Shown in pieces: positions 14,853-24,071 of a stretch of DNA of 64,000 bases (position 1 is the first letter of the stretch; each line of letters begins with the position of its first letter). The notes beneath the pieces were generated by a model, which worked only from the letters and a program-made list of their open reading frames with translations, did no database searches and was not told the DNA's origin. Location of the stretch: the NCBI RefSeq assembly GCF_008728195.1, contig NZ_CP031598.1, positions 5,146,001 to 5,210,000 of the forward strand, given 5' to 3'. A program made the translations under genes and the position numbers. The stretch is from Roseovarius indicus. Lineage in GTDB: Bacteria; Pseudomonadota; Alphaproteobacteria; Rhodobacterales; Rhodobacteraceae.

Positions 14853-15476
14853 TCATGTGGCCCGGTGCATGAGTGACCGCACGATGATGCGAAATGGCAC
14901 TAAAGTAAGCAAAGCCAGCGCCAGCTTCACCATCCAGTCCGCCAGCGCCAGCGACATCCAGAGCGGCACGGCGGGCCCCACCCCCAGCAGCGGCAGGATC
15001 TCGTTGGCCCAGCTCACGTCGTTGCCGGGCTCCAGCACGGCGAGGCTGGCGGAAAAGGCGATGGTGAAGAACAGCGCGGTGTCCACCGTGCTGCCGATCA
15101 GCGACGACACCATCGGCGCCCGCCACCAGGCCCCCTCACGCAGCCGGTTGAAGACAGCGATATCAAGCAGTTGCGCCGTCAGGAACGCGACGGCCGAGCC
15201 CAGCGCGATGCGCAGCGTCACCAGCGGACCGAACTCGCCCGAAATCTGCGTGCCGATGAAGGAACAGGCCAGCCCGACGACGAACCCCGCGAACACCACC
15301 CGCCGCGCGGCGTCGCGCCCATAAACCCGGTTCATCACGTCGGTGACGAGGAAGGCCAGCGGATAGGTGAACGCCCCCCATGTCAGCCACTGGCCGAAGA
15401 GGAACTGCACCAGGATGTTCGAGGCCACGACGATCGCGGCCATGGCCAGGATGCCGGGAAGCAGATGATGTTTCAT
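14853..15476 (-). CDS. Queuosine precursor transporter (VUT/YhhQ family)
   Basis: A 207-residue membrane protein with about six hydrophobic segments. The family pattern is present: ASNILVQF in helix 1, AFTYPLAFLVTDVMNRVYG near residue 45 with the conserved Asp and Asn, and SSLIGSTVDTALFF near residue 125. YhhQ/VUT proteins import 7-cyano- or 7-aminomethyl-7-deazaguanine for queuosine tRNA modification. The start at 15476 is the first one compatible with family length; its AAGGA is rather far upstream. The stop is followed by the small RNA promoter. Confidence 0.88.
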   Translation of the reverse strand: MKHHLLPGILAMAAIVVASNILVQFLFGQWLTWGAFTYPLAFLVTDVMNRVYGRDAARRVVFAGFVVGLACSFIGTQISGEFGPLVTLRIALGSAVAFLTAQLLDIAVFNRLREGAWWRAPMVSSLIGSTVDTALFFTIAFSASLAVLEPGNDVSWANEILPLLGVGPAVPLWMSLALADWMVKLALALLTLVPFRIIVRSLMHRAT

Positions 15477-15560
15477 GGCGGCGGACGGTCCTTGAATGAC
15501 GCCCCTGGCGGGGGACTGGCCGCGCTTACAGCCTGCCCCGCGCCATGGCAAGGCCCGCAC

Positions 15561-16487
15561 CTACTCCGACGTCAGCACCGAAACGCACTGGTTCGGAAGG
15601 TCGGCCATGGTCAGCTCGCGCCGCGGCTTGGGCGGCGGGGCGTCCGGGTCGGGCGGCGGCGGGTTGAGGATGTTGTTCACCCATTGCTGCGCATCCGCAC
15701 ATCCATCGCCCGGCGGCGGCGGCGCCTGGTTCTGACAGTTCTTCGCCCCGCGCGGACAGCTCAGCCGCACATGGAAATGATAGTGATGCCCGTACCACGG
15801 CCGGATCTTCCGCAGGTAGGACCGGTCGCCGGTCTCTTCCTTGCACATCCGCACCTTGGCGCCGGGAAAGACGAAGATCCGCGCGGTGCGCGGGTCCTGG
15901 GCGGCGGCCTTGATCACCTCGTGATGCTGGCGGGTCCAGTTGTCGTTGGTATAGGCCCCGTTCGCCCGCCGGAGCGAGATCGACGACAGGCTTTCGCGCT
16001 CCGCCCTCGTGAGGTTCAGCCGCTTGGGCGGCAACATCCAGATATCGATGTCGAGCCCCATCTGGTGGCTCCGGTGCCCGGTCAGCATCGGCCCGCCGCG
16101 CGGCTGGCTGATATCGCCGACATACAGGCCCGCCCAGCCCGGCTGCTGCGCCGCCTTGGCCGACAGTTTCTTGATGAAATCAATCGCCTCCGGGTGGCCC
16201 CAGTTGCGGTTGCGCGACAGGCGCATCGCCTGCCAGGTGGGCCCGGTTTCGGGAAGCTGCACACCGCCCGCCACACAGCCCTTGGAATAGCTGCCGAAAG
16301 GCGTCGACGCCTGCTGCGAGCCCTGCGGCTTCGCCCCGAAAAGCTTCTTGGCCTCGACGCCCCGCATCGCCGCCGGGATGCTCTGGGTCGAGACGATCGG
16401 CTCTGACCCGGCATAGTCCTGCGGCGCCGAGCCGCCGCAGCCGGCAAGCCCGAGGATGAGCGCAATCAGTTTGACGTGACGGACCAT
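15561..16487 (-). CDS. mepA: Penicillin-insensitive murein endopeptidase, lipoprotein
   Basis: A 308-residue MepA (M74) protein. The N-terminus (VKLIALILGLAGCGG) ends in a lipobox with Cys17, so it should be anchored to a membrane facing the periplasm. Zinc-site segments are GHRSHQMGLDIDIWM near residue 136, and WYGHHYHFHVRL near 235. It cleaves DD- and LD-cross-links in peptidoglycan. The proline-rich stretch near residue 280 is a linker. The start at 16487 lies 22 bp inside the upstream MFS gene, so the pair is probably co-transcribed. The much longer open frame in this phase is a shadow of that MFS gene. Confidence 0.92.
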   Translation of the reverse strand: MVRHVKLIALILGLAGCGGSAPQDYAGSEPIVSTQSIPAAMRGVEAKKLFGAKPQGSQQASTPFGSYSKGCVAGGVQLPETGPTWQAMRLSRNRNWGHPEAIDFIKKLSAKAAQQPGWAGLYVGDISQPRGGPMLTGHRSHQMGLDIDIWMLPPKRLNLTRAERESLSSISLRRANGAYTNDNWTRQHHEVIKAAAQDPRTARIFVFPGAKVRMCKEETGDRSYLRKIRPWYGHHYHFHVRLSCPRGAKNCQNQAPPPPGDGCADAQQWVNNILNPPPPDPDAPPPKPRRELTMADLPNQCVSVLTSE

Positions 16488-17848
16488 GTATCCCTGTCCC
16501 CTTCTGCTTTCACCCAGCGTAGCAGGACGAGGCCGATCAGGAAAAGGAGAATTACCGGCGAGACGCCGATCCGCGCACTGCCGCTCAGCGTGGTGACAAG
16601 GCCGATGAGCGCGGGCGCCATGAAGGCCGTCGCACGGCCTGAGAGGCCATAAAGCCCGAAGCTTTCGGTGGGCGCGGCGGGGTCGGTGTGGCGCACCATC
16701 AACGACCGGCTCGACGCCTGCAACGTGCCGCCCAGGCCGCCGATCAGCACGCCGCAGCCGAAGAACACCATGTCGGGCAGGGCCGAGCCTTCGGCCAGCG
16801 GCATCCCGAAGAACTGCGTCCGATCCATGCCCACCACGGTGAAGCAGACCAGCATCAGCCCGAGGATCGCCACGATGATCACGGGCTTGGGCCCGAAGGC
16901 CCGGTCGAACCGGCCGCCGACCCAGCTGAACGCTGCCGCCGAAATGGCGCCGACGATGCCGAAGATGCCGACCGAGACGATGCTCCAGTTCAGCACCAAG
17001 ATCGCGTAGGTGCCCCCGAACCCGTAAAGCCCGTTCAGCGCGTCGCGGTAGAACATCGACGAGCCGAGATAGACCGACAGGCTGACCCGTTTCTTCAGCC
17101 CCACAATGGATTTCTTCAGCAGCCGCAACGCATCGCCTACGCCGCGCCCCTTGCGGGCCGGGCCGGTATCGCGCACCCACAGGAAATAGGGGATCATGAA
17201 GACCGCGAACCAGACCGCCGTGAAGGGCCCGACGAAGCGCGTGCCCTCGCGCGCGTCCGGGTCAAGACCCAGCGCCGGGTCGAGGCCCAGAAGCGTCTTG
17301 CCACCATCGTCGAAGAACAGCGTCAGCATGATCGCCAGCGCCACGATCCCGCCCAGGTAGCCAAAGGCGAAACCGGAGCCCGAGATCGCCCCCGTCTCTT
17401 CCTGCGGGGCGAGCGAGGGAAGCTGCGAGTTCACGAAGATCAGCGCGTATTCCGCCCCGATGAAGCCAACGCCGAAACAGGACAGCGCCCAGAGCATGTT
17501 CGACCCGTCCGGCTGGGTCCACCAGATGCCGGCGGCGCCCACCACGTACATCGCCGAGAACGCCAGGATCCACGGAAGCCGCCGCCCGGCGGTATCGGCC
17601 AGCGCGCCGATGATCGGTGCGCCGAACCCGATGATCAGCCCCGTCACCGTCAGGCACATCGACCACAGGCTTTGCGCCCGGGCATCCGCCGCCTCTTCGA
17701 CAAGGCCCGCGTTCATGAAGTATTCCGACGCCACCGAGGCGAAGAACGGCCCGAAGACGAAGGTCACCAGCAACGTGTGATACGGCTGGCTGGCCCAGTC
17801 GAAAAAGTACCAGCCCCAGATGCGTTTGCGACGCGACGGTTCCGCCAT
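16466..17848 (-). CDS. MFS transporter, UMF1 (autophagy-type permease) family
   Basis: A 460-residue permease starting MAEPSRRKRIWGWYFFDWASQPYH; the FFDWA segment at the start of helix 1 is the mark of the UMF1/ATG22-like family. GADTAGRR-type and DRTQFFG loops and twelve hydrophobic segments are present. Members may export amino acids or other small metabolites; the substrate here is not known. GGGGGG lies six bases ahead of the ATG. It precedes mepA with overlapping ends. Confidence 0.88.
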   Translation of the reverse strand: MAEPSRRKRIWGWYFFDWASQPYHTLLVTFVFGPFFASVASEYFMNAGLVEEAADARAQSLWSMCLTVTGLIIGFGAPIIGALADTAGRRLPWILAFSAMYVVGAAGIWWTQPDGSNMLWALSCFGVGFIGAEYALIFVNSQLPSLAPQEETGAISGSGFAFGYLGGIVALAIMLTLFFDDGGKTLLGLDPALGLDPDAREGTRFVGPFTAVWFAVFMIPYFLWVRDTGPARKGRGVGDALRLLKKSIVGLKKRVSLSVYLGSSMFYRDALNGLYGFGGTYAILVLNWSIVSVGIFGIVGAISAAAFSWVGGRFDRAFGPKPVIIVAILGLMLVCFTVVGMDRTQFFGMPLAEGSALPDMVFFGCGVLIGGLGGTLQASSRSLMVRHTDPAAPTESFGLYGLSGRATAFMAPALIGLVTTLSGSARIGVSPVILLFLIGLVLLRWVKAEGDRDTWSVTSN

Positions 17849-17903
17849 GAAATCCCCCCGACCCTTGCGCGCGATAAGACAGGCTCGGGCGGCGGCTTTC
17901 AAG

Positions 17904-18440
17904 TCAATCCTGCATCGGCGGCCACGGGCGCACGGTGTCGGCGTCGATCCAGGCCTTCACCCACTCGGGCGCGGGCGGCGACACCTCGTCGACGCCCAGC
18001 TCGCGGATCACCTGCGCGGGCGGCACGATCCCGTTCTTGCCGGTCACCGCCGAGCGATAGACGATATGGCTCGTGCACTCGCCCTTCCTGTTCCACATCG
18101 ACTGCTCGATATAGAAGAACTTGTCGTCCCAATATGCCCCGCGCGAGTGCATCTCGACCGTCTGGAACGTTCTGACCCGGCGGCGATAGCGCACGCTGGC
18201 CCCCGCCATGGTCAGGCCCCAGCGCTTGCGCTTGAGCACATCGACAAGCCCCACGCGATAGGCCATCGGGATGCGGCCGAGATCATACAGCGTCAGCGTG
18301 CGGCCGTTGTTCAGCTCCATCCAGATGTCGATATCCCACGGCAGGCACATGTGATGCGACACATGCGTGTCGAATATCGTAAGGCGTGGCGCCTTGCGGT
18401 ATTTCCAAATCTGCCAGAACATCCGGATGAACGGGTACAT
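17904..18440 (-). CDS. Acyl-CoA thioesterase (hotdog, 4HBT-like)
   Basis: A 178-residue single hotdog-domain protein. The central helix region carries DIDIWMELNNGRTLTLYDLGR (about 36-56), in the place of the usual xDxNxH-type segment, followed by strands SVRYRRRVRTFQTV and FFYIEQSMWN. This form is common in Rhodobacteraceae and is annotated as acyl-CoA thioesterase; the acyl group is unknown. It lies 55 bp ahead of the UMF1 transporter on the same strand and may share its transcript. Confidence 0.8.
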   Translation of the reverse strand: MYPFIRMFWQIWKYRKAPRLTIFDTHVSHHMCLPWDIDIWMELNNGRTLTLYDLGRIPMAYRVGLVDVLKRKRWGLTMAGASVRYRRRVRTFQTVEMHSRGAYWDDKFFYIEQSMWNRKGECTSHIVYRSAVTGKNGIVPPAQVIRELGVDEVSPPAPEWVKAWIDADTVRPWPPMQD

Positions 18441-18575
18441 GGGCCTTGGCCTCCTGCGCTTTTGGCACCGACCTCTGCCCGCCGCACCCCTGCGTCAACC
18501 GGAACCTCGCGTCAGACTTGCGATTCAGGGGCGGCCCGCTTAGGTGTTGATCGATTGCATTCAAGGAAGGTGCCG

Positions 18576-18863
18576 ATGACGTCGATTATTCAGATCCTGT
18601 TTCTGCTGCTGGATATCCTGTGGTTCTTCATCATCGCCCACGTGATCATGAGCTGGCTGATCAGTTTCCAGGTTCTGAACCTGCACCAACAGCTCGTCGC
18701 CCAGATCTGGGACATGCTCAATCGCATCCTCGAGCCGATCTACCGGCCGATCCGCAAGATCCTTCCGCCGATGTCGGGCATCGACCTCGCCCCGCTGGTG
18801 GCGCTGATCGGAGTGTATGCGATCCGGATCATCCTGGCGAACAACGCGGCGGCGTTTTACTGA
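18576..18863 (+). CDS. YggT family membrane protein
   Basis: A 95-residue protein with two hydrophobic segments (residues 6-27 and 70-88) separated by the conserved RILEPIYRPIRKILPPMSGIDL-like amphipathic region typical of YggT. Members have been linked to osmotic stress and to membrane complex or division functions, without a defined reaction. AAGGAAGG is seven bases before the ATG. It ends 78 bp before recQ. Confidence 0.9.
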   Translation: MTSIIQILFLLLDILWFFIIAHVIMSWLISFQVLNLHQQLVAQIWDMLNRILEPIYRPIRKILPPMSGIDLAPLVALIGVYAIRIILANNAAAFY

Positions 18864-18941
18864 GCCGGGACTTGTTTACCGAATCTTAGTGTGAAAAGGT
18901 TCTGCCTAAGAGCAGACCAATAAAATTCTACGGGCCTTTTC

Positions 18942-20981
18942 ATGCACAGCGCTGCCACGCTTCTGCACGATGTCTTCGGATTCCAGACCTTCCGGCCGGG
19001 GCAGGAAGAGATCGTTCACACCGTCGCCGAGGGCCAGAACACGCTGGCCATCATGCCCACGGGGGGCGGTAAATCCCTGTGCTACCAACTGCCTGCGCTT
19101 TTGCGCGAGGGCGTCACCGTCGTCATCTCCCCCCTTATCGCGCTGATGCGTGACCAGGTGCGTGCATTGCGCGCCGCGGGGGTCGAGGCCGGGGCGCTCA
19201 CCTCCGGCAATACCGAGGAGGAAACCCGCGCCGTGTGGGAGGCGCTGGAGGAAGGCCGCCTCAAGCTCCTCTACATCGCGCCCGAACGCCTCGCCGCCGG
19301 CTCCTCGATGGGGATGCTCCGCCGCATCGGCGTTTCCCTCATCGCGGTCGACGAGGCCCACTGCGTCTCGCAATGGGGCCACGATTTCCGCCCCGATTAC
19401 CTCCGCATCGGTGAACTCCGCCGCGCCCTCGACGTGCCGCTGGCCGCCTTCACCGCCACTGCCGATGCCGAGACGCAGGACGAGATCGTTCAGAAGCTCT
19501 TCGACGGCCAGACGCCCCAGACCTTCCTGCGCGGCTTCGACCGGCCCAACATCCACCTCGCCTTCGCCGAGAAGGACCGACCGCGACAGCAGGTCACCGC
19601 CTTCGTCGCCGCCCGCAAGGGGCAGTCGGGCATCGTCTATTGCGGCACCCGCGCCAAGACCGAAACGCTGGCCAGGGCCCTGCGCGACGATGGACACAAC
19701 GCCTGCCATTACCACGGCGGGATGGACGCGGAAGACCGCCGCCATGTCGAACACCGCTTCAGCACCGAGGACGGGCTCATCGTCGTCGCCACCGTCGCCT
19801 TCGGCATGGGAGTCGACAAACCCGATATCCGCTGGGTCGTCCATGCCGATCTGCCCAAATCCATCGAAGCCTATTACCAGGAAATCGGCCGCGCCGGCCG
19901 CGATGGCGCGCCGGCCGAAAACCTCACGCTGTTCGGCGCTGACGACATCCGTCTCCGCCGAAGCCAGATCGACGAAGGCCTCGCCCCGCCCGAACGCCGC
20001 CTCGCCGACCACGCCCGCCTCAACGCGCTGCTTGGTCTGGCAGAGGCGCTGGAATGCCGCCGCACCACCCTGCTTGGCTATTTCGGCGAAGAGGCACAAG
20101 GCTGCGGCAATTGCGACCTCTGCGACCGCCCGCCCGAAACCTTCGACGCCACCGAAGCCGTGCAAAAGGCTCTCTCCGCCGCGCTGCGCACCGGGGAATA
20201 TTTCGGCGCCGGCCACCTGATCGACGTGCTGACGGGGAACGAAACCGAAAAGGTTCGCGCCCGCGGCCATGACGACCTGCCCACCTTCGGCGTCGGCCGC
20301 GATATCGACCGCCGCGGCTGGCAGGCGATCTTCCGGCAGATGATGGGCCACGACCTCGTGCGCCCCGACCCCGAACGCCACGGCGCGCTGCGCATCACCG
20401 AGGCCGCGCACCCCGTCCTGCGCGGCGAACAGGCCATCACCCTCCGCCGCGACACGATGCAGAAGACCCCCCGCCGCCCCGCCGCCAAGGCGCTGGTGTC
20501 CGAGGAGGATGCGCCGCTGCTGTCCGCCCTCAAGGCCAAGCGCCGCGCACTGGCCGAGGCGGCGAAAATGCCCGCCTATATCGTCTTCAACGACCGCACG
20601 CTCATCGAGATGGCCGAACGCCGCCCGCAGAGCATGGACGACATGGCCCGCATCAGCGGCGTCGGCGCCAAGAAGCTCGAACAATACGGCGCCGCCTTTC
20701 TCGAGGTGATCCGGGGCGAGGCCGAGGCCATGCACCCGACCCGCCGCAAACTCGCCGGGCGCGAGGCGGGCGAGCTTTACGACCGCCTTCTCGCCGTGCA
20801 GGCCGATCTGGCCCGTGGCGAAACCGGCACCGACAAGCCGCTCAGCTGCTCCTCCTCGCTTCTGGCACGCGTCGCCTCGGCCCGGCCCGGCACGTTGCAG
20901 GACATGGCCCGCCTGCTGGGCGAGAAACGATCCGACCGTTTCGGCGCGGCGTTTCTGGACGTTCTGCAAATGGCGGACTAA
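18942..20981 (+). CDS. recQ: ATP-dependent DNA helicase RecQ
   Basis: A 679-residue RecQ helicase with the family's usual order. The Q motif FRPGQEE is near residue 18, Walker A PTGGGKS at 39-45, DEAH near 136 with the aromatic-rich loop CVSQWGHDFRPDY, and motif VI QEIGRAGRDG near 310. A zinc site (LECRR ... CGNCDLC) follows near 365-390, then a winged helix (RQC) and a C-terminal HRDC domain (about 520-600) with a further C-terminal extension. It unwinds recombination and replication intermediates 3' to 5'. No strong ribosome site precedes the ATG. Confidence 0.95.
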   Translation: MHSAATLLHDVFGFQTFRPGQEEIVHTVAEGQNTLAIMPTGGGKSLCYQLPALLREGVTVVISPLIALMRDQVRALRAAGVEAGALTSGNTEEETRAVWEALEEGRLKLLYIAPERLAAGSSMGMLRRIGVSLIAVDEAHCVSQWGHDFRPDYLRIGELRRALDVPLAAFTATADAETQDEIVQKLFDGQTPQTFLRGFDRPNIHLAFAEKDRPRQQVTAFVAARKGQSGIVYCGTRAKTETLARALRDDGHNACHYHGGMDAEDRRHVEHRFSTEDGLIVVATVAFGMGVDKPDIRWVVHADLPKSIEAYYQEIGRAGRDGAPAENLTLFGADDIRLRRSQIDEGLAPPERRLADHARLNALLGLAEALECRRTTLLGYFGEEAQGCGNCDLCDRPPETFDATEAVQKALSAALRTGEYFGAGHLIDVLTGNETEKVRARGHDDLPTFGVGRDIDRRGWQAIFRQMMGHDLVRPDPERHGALRITEAAHPVLRGEQAITLRRDTMQKTPRRPAAKALVSEEDAPLLSALKAKRRALAEAAKMPAYIVFNDRTLIEMAERRPQSMDDMARISGVGAKKLEQYGAAFLEVIRGEAEAMHPTRRKLAGREAGELYDRLLAVQADLARGETGTDKPLSCSSSLLARVASARPGTLQDMARLLGEKRSDRFGAAFLDVLQMAD

Positions 20982-21016
20982 GTCACCGGCAACGGATATT
21001 CACCTGGGGGACAAAC

Positions 21017-21778
21017 ATGCTGGTGGTGCTCTCGCCCGCAAAGAAGCTCGACATGTCGGAGGTGGACACCACCGCCACCGACCCGCAATTCGCAGACGAC
21101 GCCAAGGCGCTCGCCAAGACGGCCCGTGGCCTGACGCAGAAAGACCTGCAAAAGCTCATGGGCATCAGCGAAAACCTCGCCAAGCTCAACGCCGACCGGT
21201 TCAAGGCTTTCGGCACGATGGAGAGCAAGCCCGCTGCGCTGGCCTTTGCCGGTGACACCTATACCGGGCTCGAGGCCGCCTCGCTGGACCCAGAGGAAAT
21301 GGACTATGCCCAGGATCACCTGCGCATCCTTTCCGGCCTTTACGGCCTCCTCCGCCCTCGCGACGCCATCGAGCCCTACCGCCTCGAAATGGGCAGCCGC
21401 CTGAAAACCCGGCGCGGCAAGTCGCTTTACGATTACTGGGGCGACCGCATCGCCAAGGCCCTCAACGAACAGGCCGAGACCCTCGGCACCGACACGCTGG
21501 TGAACTGCGCCAGCCAGGAGTATTTCGGCGCCGTCAAACCCGACGCACTGAACCTCCGCGTCATCACCCCGGTCTTCATGGAGGAAAAGCCCGACGGCCC
21601 CAAGGTCGTCAGCTTCTTCGCCAAGCAGGCGCGCGGCGCCATGGCCCGCTTCATCGTCCAGAACCGGCTGACCGATCCCGACAGCCTGACCGATTTCGAC
21701 ACCGGCGGCTACCGCCACCGCCCCGACCTGACGGAGCCGGACAAGCCCGCCTTCGTCCGCCCTCAGGACGCCGCCTGA
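21017..21778 (+). CDS. yaaA: Peroxide stress protein YaaA (DUF328)
   Basis: A 253-residue DUF328 protein beginning MLVVLSPAKKLDMS, with the diagnostic GLYGLLRPRDAIEPYRLEMG near residue 113 and CASQEYF near 170. In E. coli YaaA lowers free iron under hydrogen peroxide stress and binds DNA. GGGGGAC lies upstream of the ATG. It is 36 bp after recQ, likely in the same transcript. Its stop overlaps by 16 bp the end of the convergent histidine kinase gene. Confidence 0.93.
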   Translation: MLVVLSPAKKLDMSEVDTTATDPQFADDAKALAKTARGLTQKDLQKLMGISENLAKLNADRFKAFGTMESKPAALAFAGDTYTGLEAASLDPEEMDYAQDHLRILSGLYGLLRPRDAIEPYRLEMGSRLKTRRGKSLYDYWGDRIAKALNEQAETLGTDTLVNCASQEYFGAVKPDALNLRVITPVFMEEKPDGPKVVSFFAKQARGAMARFIVQNRLTDPDSLTDFDTGGYRHRPDLTEPDKPAFVRPQDAA

Positions 21779-23918
21779 ACTCCGGCCGCCGGCGGGCGCA
21801 CCCCCGCCGGGCAGGCCGCAACGATCTCCTTTGAAATGGCGTCCTTGCTCAGGGGCTTGGTCAGGTAGCGGTCAAGCCCGGCGGCGAGGATCTCGGCCTC
21901 GTCTCCGCCCATGGCATGGGCCGTCATCGCCACGATCGGCACGTGCCGGCCGGTGCCCACCTCGGCCTCGCGAATGCACCGCGTGGCGGCTTCCCGTCCA
22001 TTTCCGGCATGGAAATGTCCATGAATATCAAATCCGGGGCGAAATTCCGGAAAATCGCCACCGCCTCTGCCCCGTTCTCGGCAAAGCGCAGGTCGATATC
22101 CAGCGCCGCCACCATCTTGGAAAAGACCAGCCGGTTGGTCTTGTTGTCCTCCGCGGCCAGCACGCGCATCGCCCGGCCCGCGCCACCGCCGGGCCGGAGC
22201 CCGGCCGCAAACCCGCGCATCGCCGCGAAGAAATCGCTCCGCCGCAAGGGTGTGGGCAGCACGCCCTGCACGTGCCGCCGCCCCGGGTCCTGCTCCGCCA
22301 CGGCCGGGTCGGCACTCATCACCAGCACCGGAAGCTGCATGCCCGTCGCCCGCATCGCCTCGGCCAGTTCGAGCCCGTCCATCTCGGGCATCGTGTGCGC
22401 CGTCATCACCAGGTCCACGGCGCGGGGCAGAAGCGCCAGCGCCTCTGCCCCGCTTGCCGCGCTCACCACCGACAGCCCGAGCGCCGCCATCTGCCGCGAC
22501 AGGACGGCCCGCCGCACATCCTGCGGATCGACGACCAGCACCGTGCGCAGCCCGTCCGGCAAGCGCACGTCGTCCGCCTCCAGCGTCTCGGCGGCGGGCA
22601 GGTTGATCTTGAATCCGAAGGTCGAGCCGACGCCTTCCCGGGAGTCGACCCAGATCCGCCCGCCCATCATCCCGATCAGCTGTTTCGAAATCGCCAGCCC
22701 CAGCCCCGAGCCCTCGAACTTGCGGTTCCGCGCCTCGTCGACCTGGTTGAACTCTCCGAAGATGTGCTTCGCCTTGTCCTCGGGGATGCCGATGCCGGTA
22801 TCCTCGATACTGACATGCAGCTCGGTCACGCCGGCCCCCTGCACCCCCGTCGCCCGCACGATCACATAGCCCGCCTCGGTGAACTTCACCGCGTTGCCGA
22901 TCAGGTTGGTCAGAACCTGCCTGATCCGCCCCGGGTCGCCCACGAAGCGACCGGGCAGGAACATGTCATACTCCACCAGCAGCTCGACTCCCTTGTCGCG
23001 ACAGTTCACCTGCATCAGCGTGACCAGTTCGTAGATGCACCGCTCGAGATCGAACGGCTCTTCGTGCAGGTCAAGCTTGCCCGCCTCGATCTTGGAATAA
23101 TCCAGCACGTCGTTGATGATCACCAGAAGCGCCTCGCCCGAGCTCTTGATCGTGTCCGCGAAGAGGCGCTGCTCGTCGTTCAGCGCGGTGTCGATCAACA
23201 GCTCCGACATGCCGACGATCCCGTTCATCGGCGTCCTGATCTCGTGGCTCATATTGGCCAGGAAGGACGACTTCGCCTTGCTCGCCGCCTCGGCCGCCCG
23301 CTGCGCCGCCTTCAGCTGCTCCTCGTAGCGCACCGTCTCGGTGATGTTGAGCGCAAGGCTCACCACGTCGCCGCCATGCCCGCGCTGGTCGATCAGCTTG
23401 ATGGACTCGCCGTTCCATAGCCGTATGACCACTGGTTCAGGGTCCGGGCTCTGCCACCGGTCTAGCATCGCCTCGCGCCACTCCACCGGCCGCCGGTCGC
23501 CGATATCGACAATCCCCTCTTCCGTCGCGATCTGCAGGATCTCGACATAGGCAATGCCCGGCTGCACCTCCTCCAGCCCCTCGAACACCGACAGCCACGC
23601 CTTGTTCGCCGCGATCATACGGCCATCCACGTCGAAAAAGGCGAACCCGTCCTGGATCGTCTGGATCGAATGCCACAACCGCCGCTCGGCGATCTGGATC
23701 TTCTGGTTGGCGGCGCTCAGGTCGGATTTCACCCGCGCATTCTCGTCGCGCACGGTCTGAACTTCGGCGCGGGTCTCGAAAATCTCCTCGGTCAACGCCA
23801 GCGCGTGCCGCCCCAGCTTGCGGTTCGCGGCATGCAGCTCGGCCTGTTTCTGCTCCAGCAGCCGCTCGGCCGCCAGCCTTGCACGGCGTTCTTCGGCCAG
23901 TTTGTTGGCAAGGCTCAT
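21763..23918 (-). pseudogene. Hybrid sensor histidine kinase, frameshifted in the second receiver domain
   Basis: The 664 residues read from 23918 to 21924 contain a coiled-coil N-terminus (1-85), a PAS domain (about 85-215), HisKA with HEIRTPMNGIVGMSELL near 245, HATPase (NLIGNAV, DTGIGIPED, GSGLGL), and two receiver domains. In the first receiver the phosphoacceptor position reads TAHTMPEMDG, with Ala in place of Asp. The second is intact up to FMDISMPEMDG, then shifts near 21990-21996. The rest of the domain (PIVAMTAHAMGGDEA ... YLTKPLS) continues in another frame to 21763. One missing base restores the domain. It could be a sequencing error or a real truncation; the kinase core is complete either way. 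Confidence 0.8.
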
Positions 23919-24071
23919 CGCCCGATCTCCGCAAGCCCACGTTCAGGTGTGGCCTTCACAATCCGTTACCCGCGTAAACAACGCGTTAACCCTTGGCCGC
24001 CGAAGCGTTGGAATCGTTGTGAAATGAGAATGCTCGTGGCACGATACGCCAACTTTGGTCGGGAGGGCCCC

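Noticed and set aside
15171..16406. 411-codon + strand frame over mepA and the transporter gene
   Set aside because: Both genes beneath it are clearly real on the minus strand; the + frame is Arg/His/Pro-rich, as expected of a shadow.
18906..20969. 687-codon open frame on the minus strand
   Set aside because: It is the antisense shadow of recQ, Gly/Ala/Val-rich and without an initiation site.
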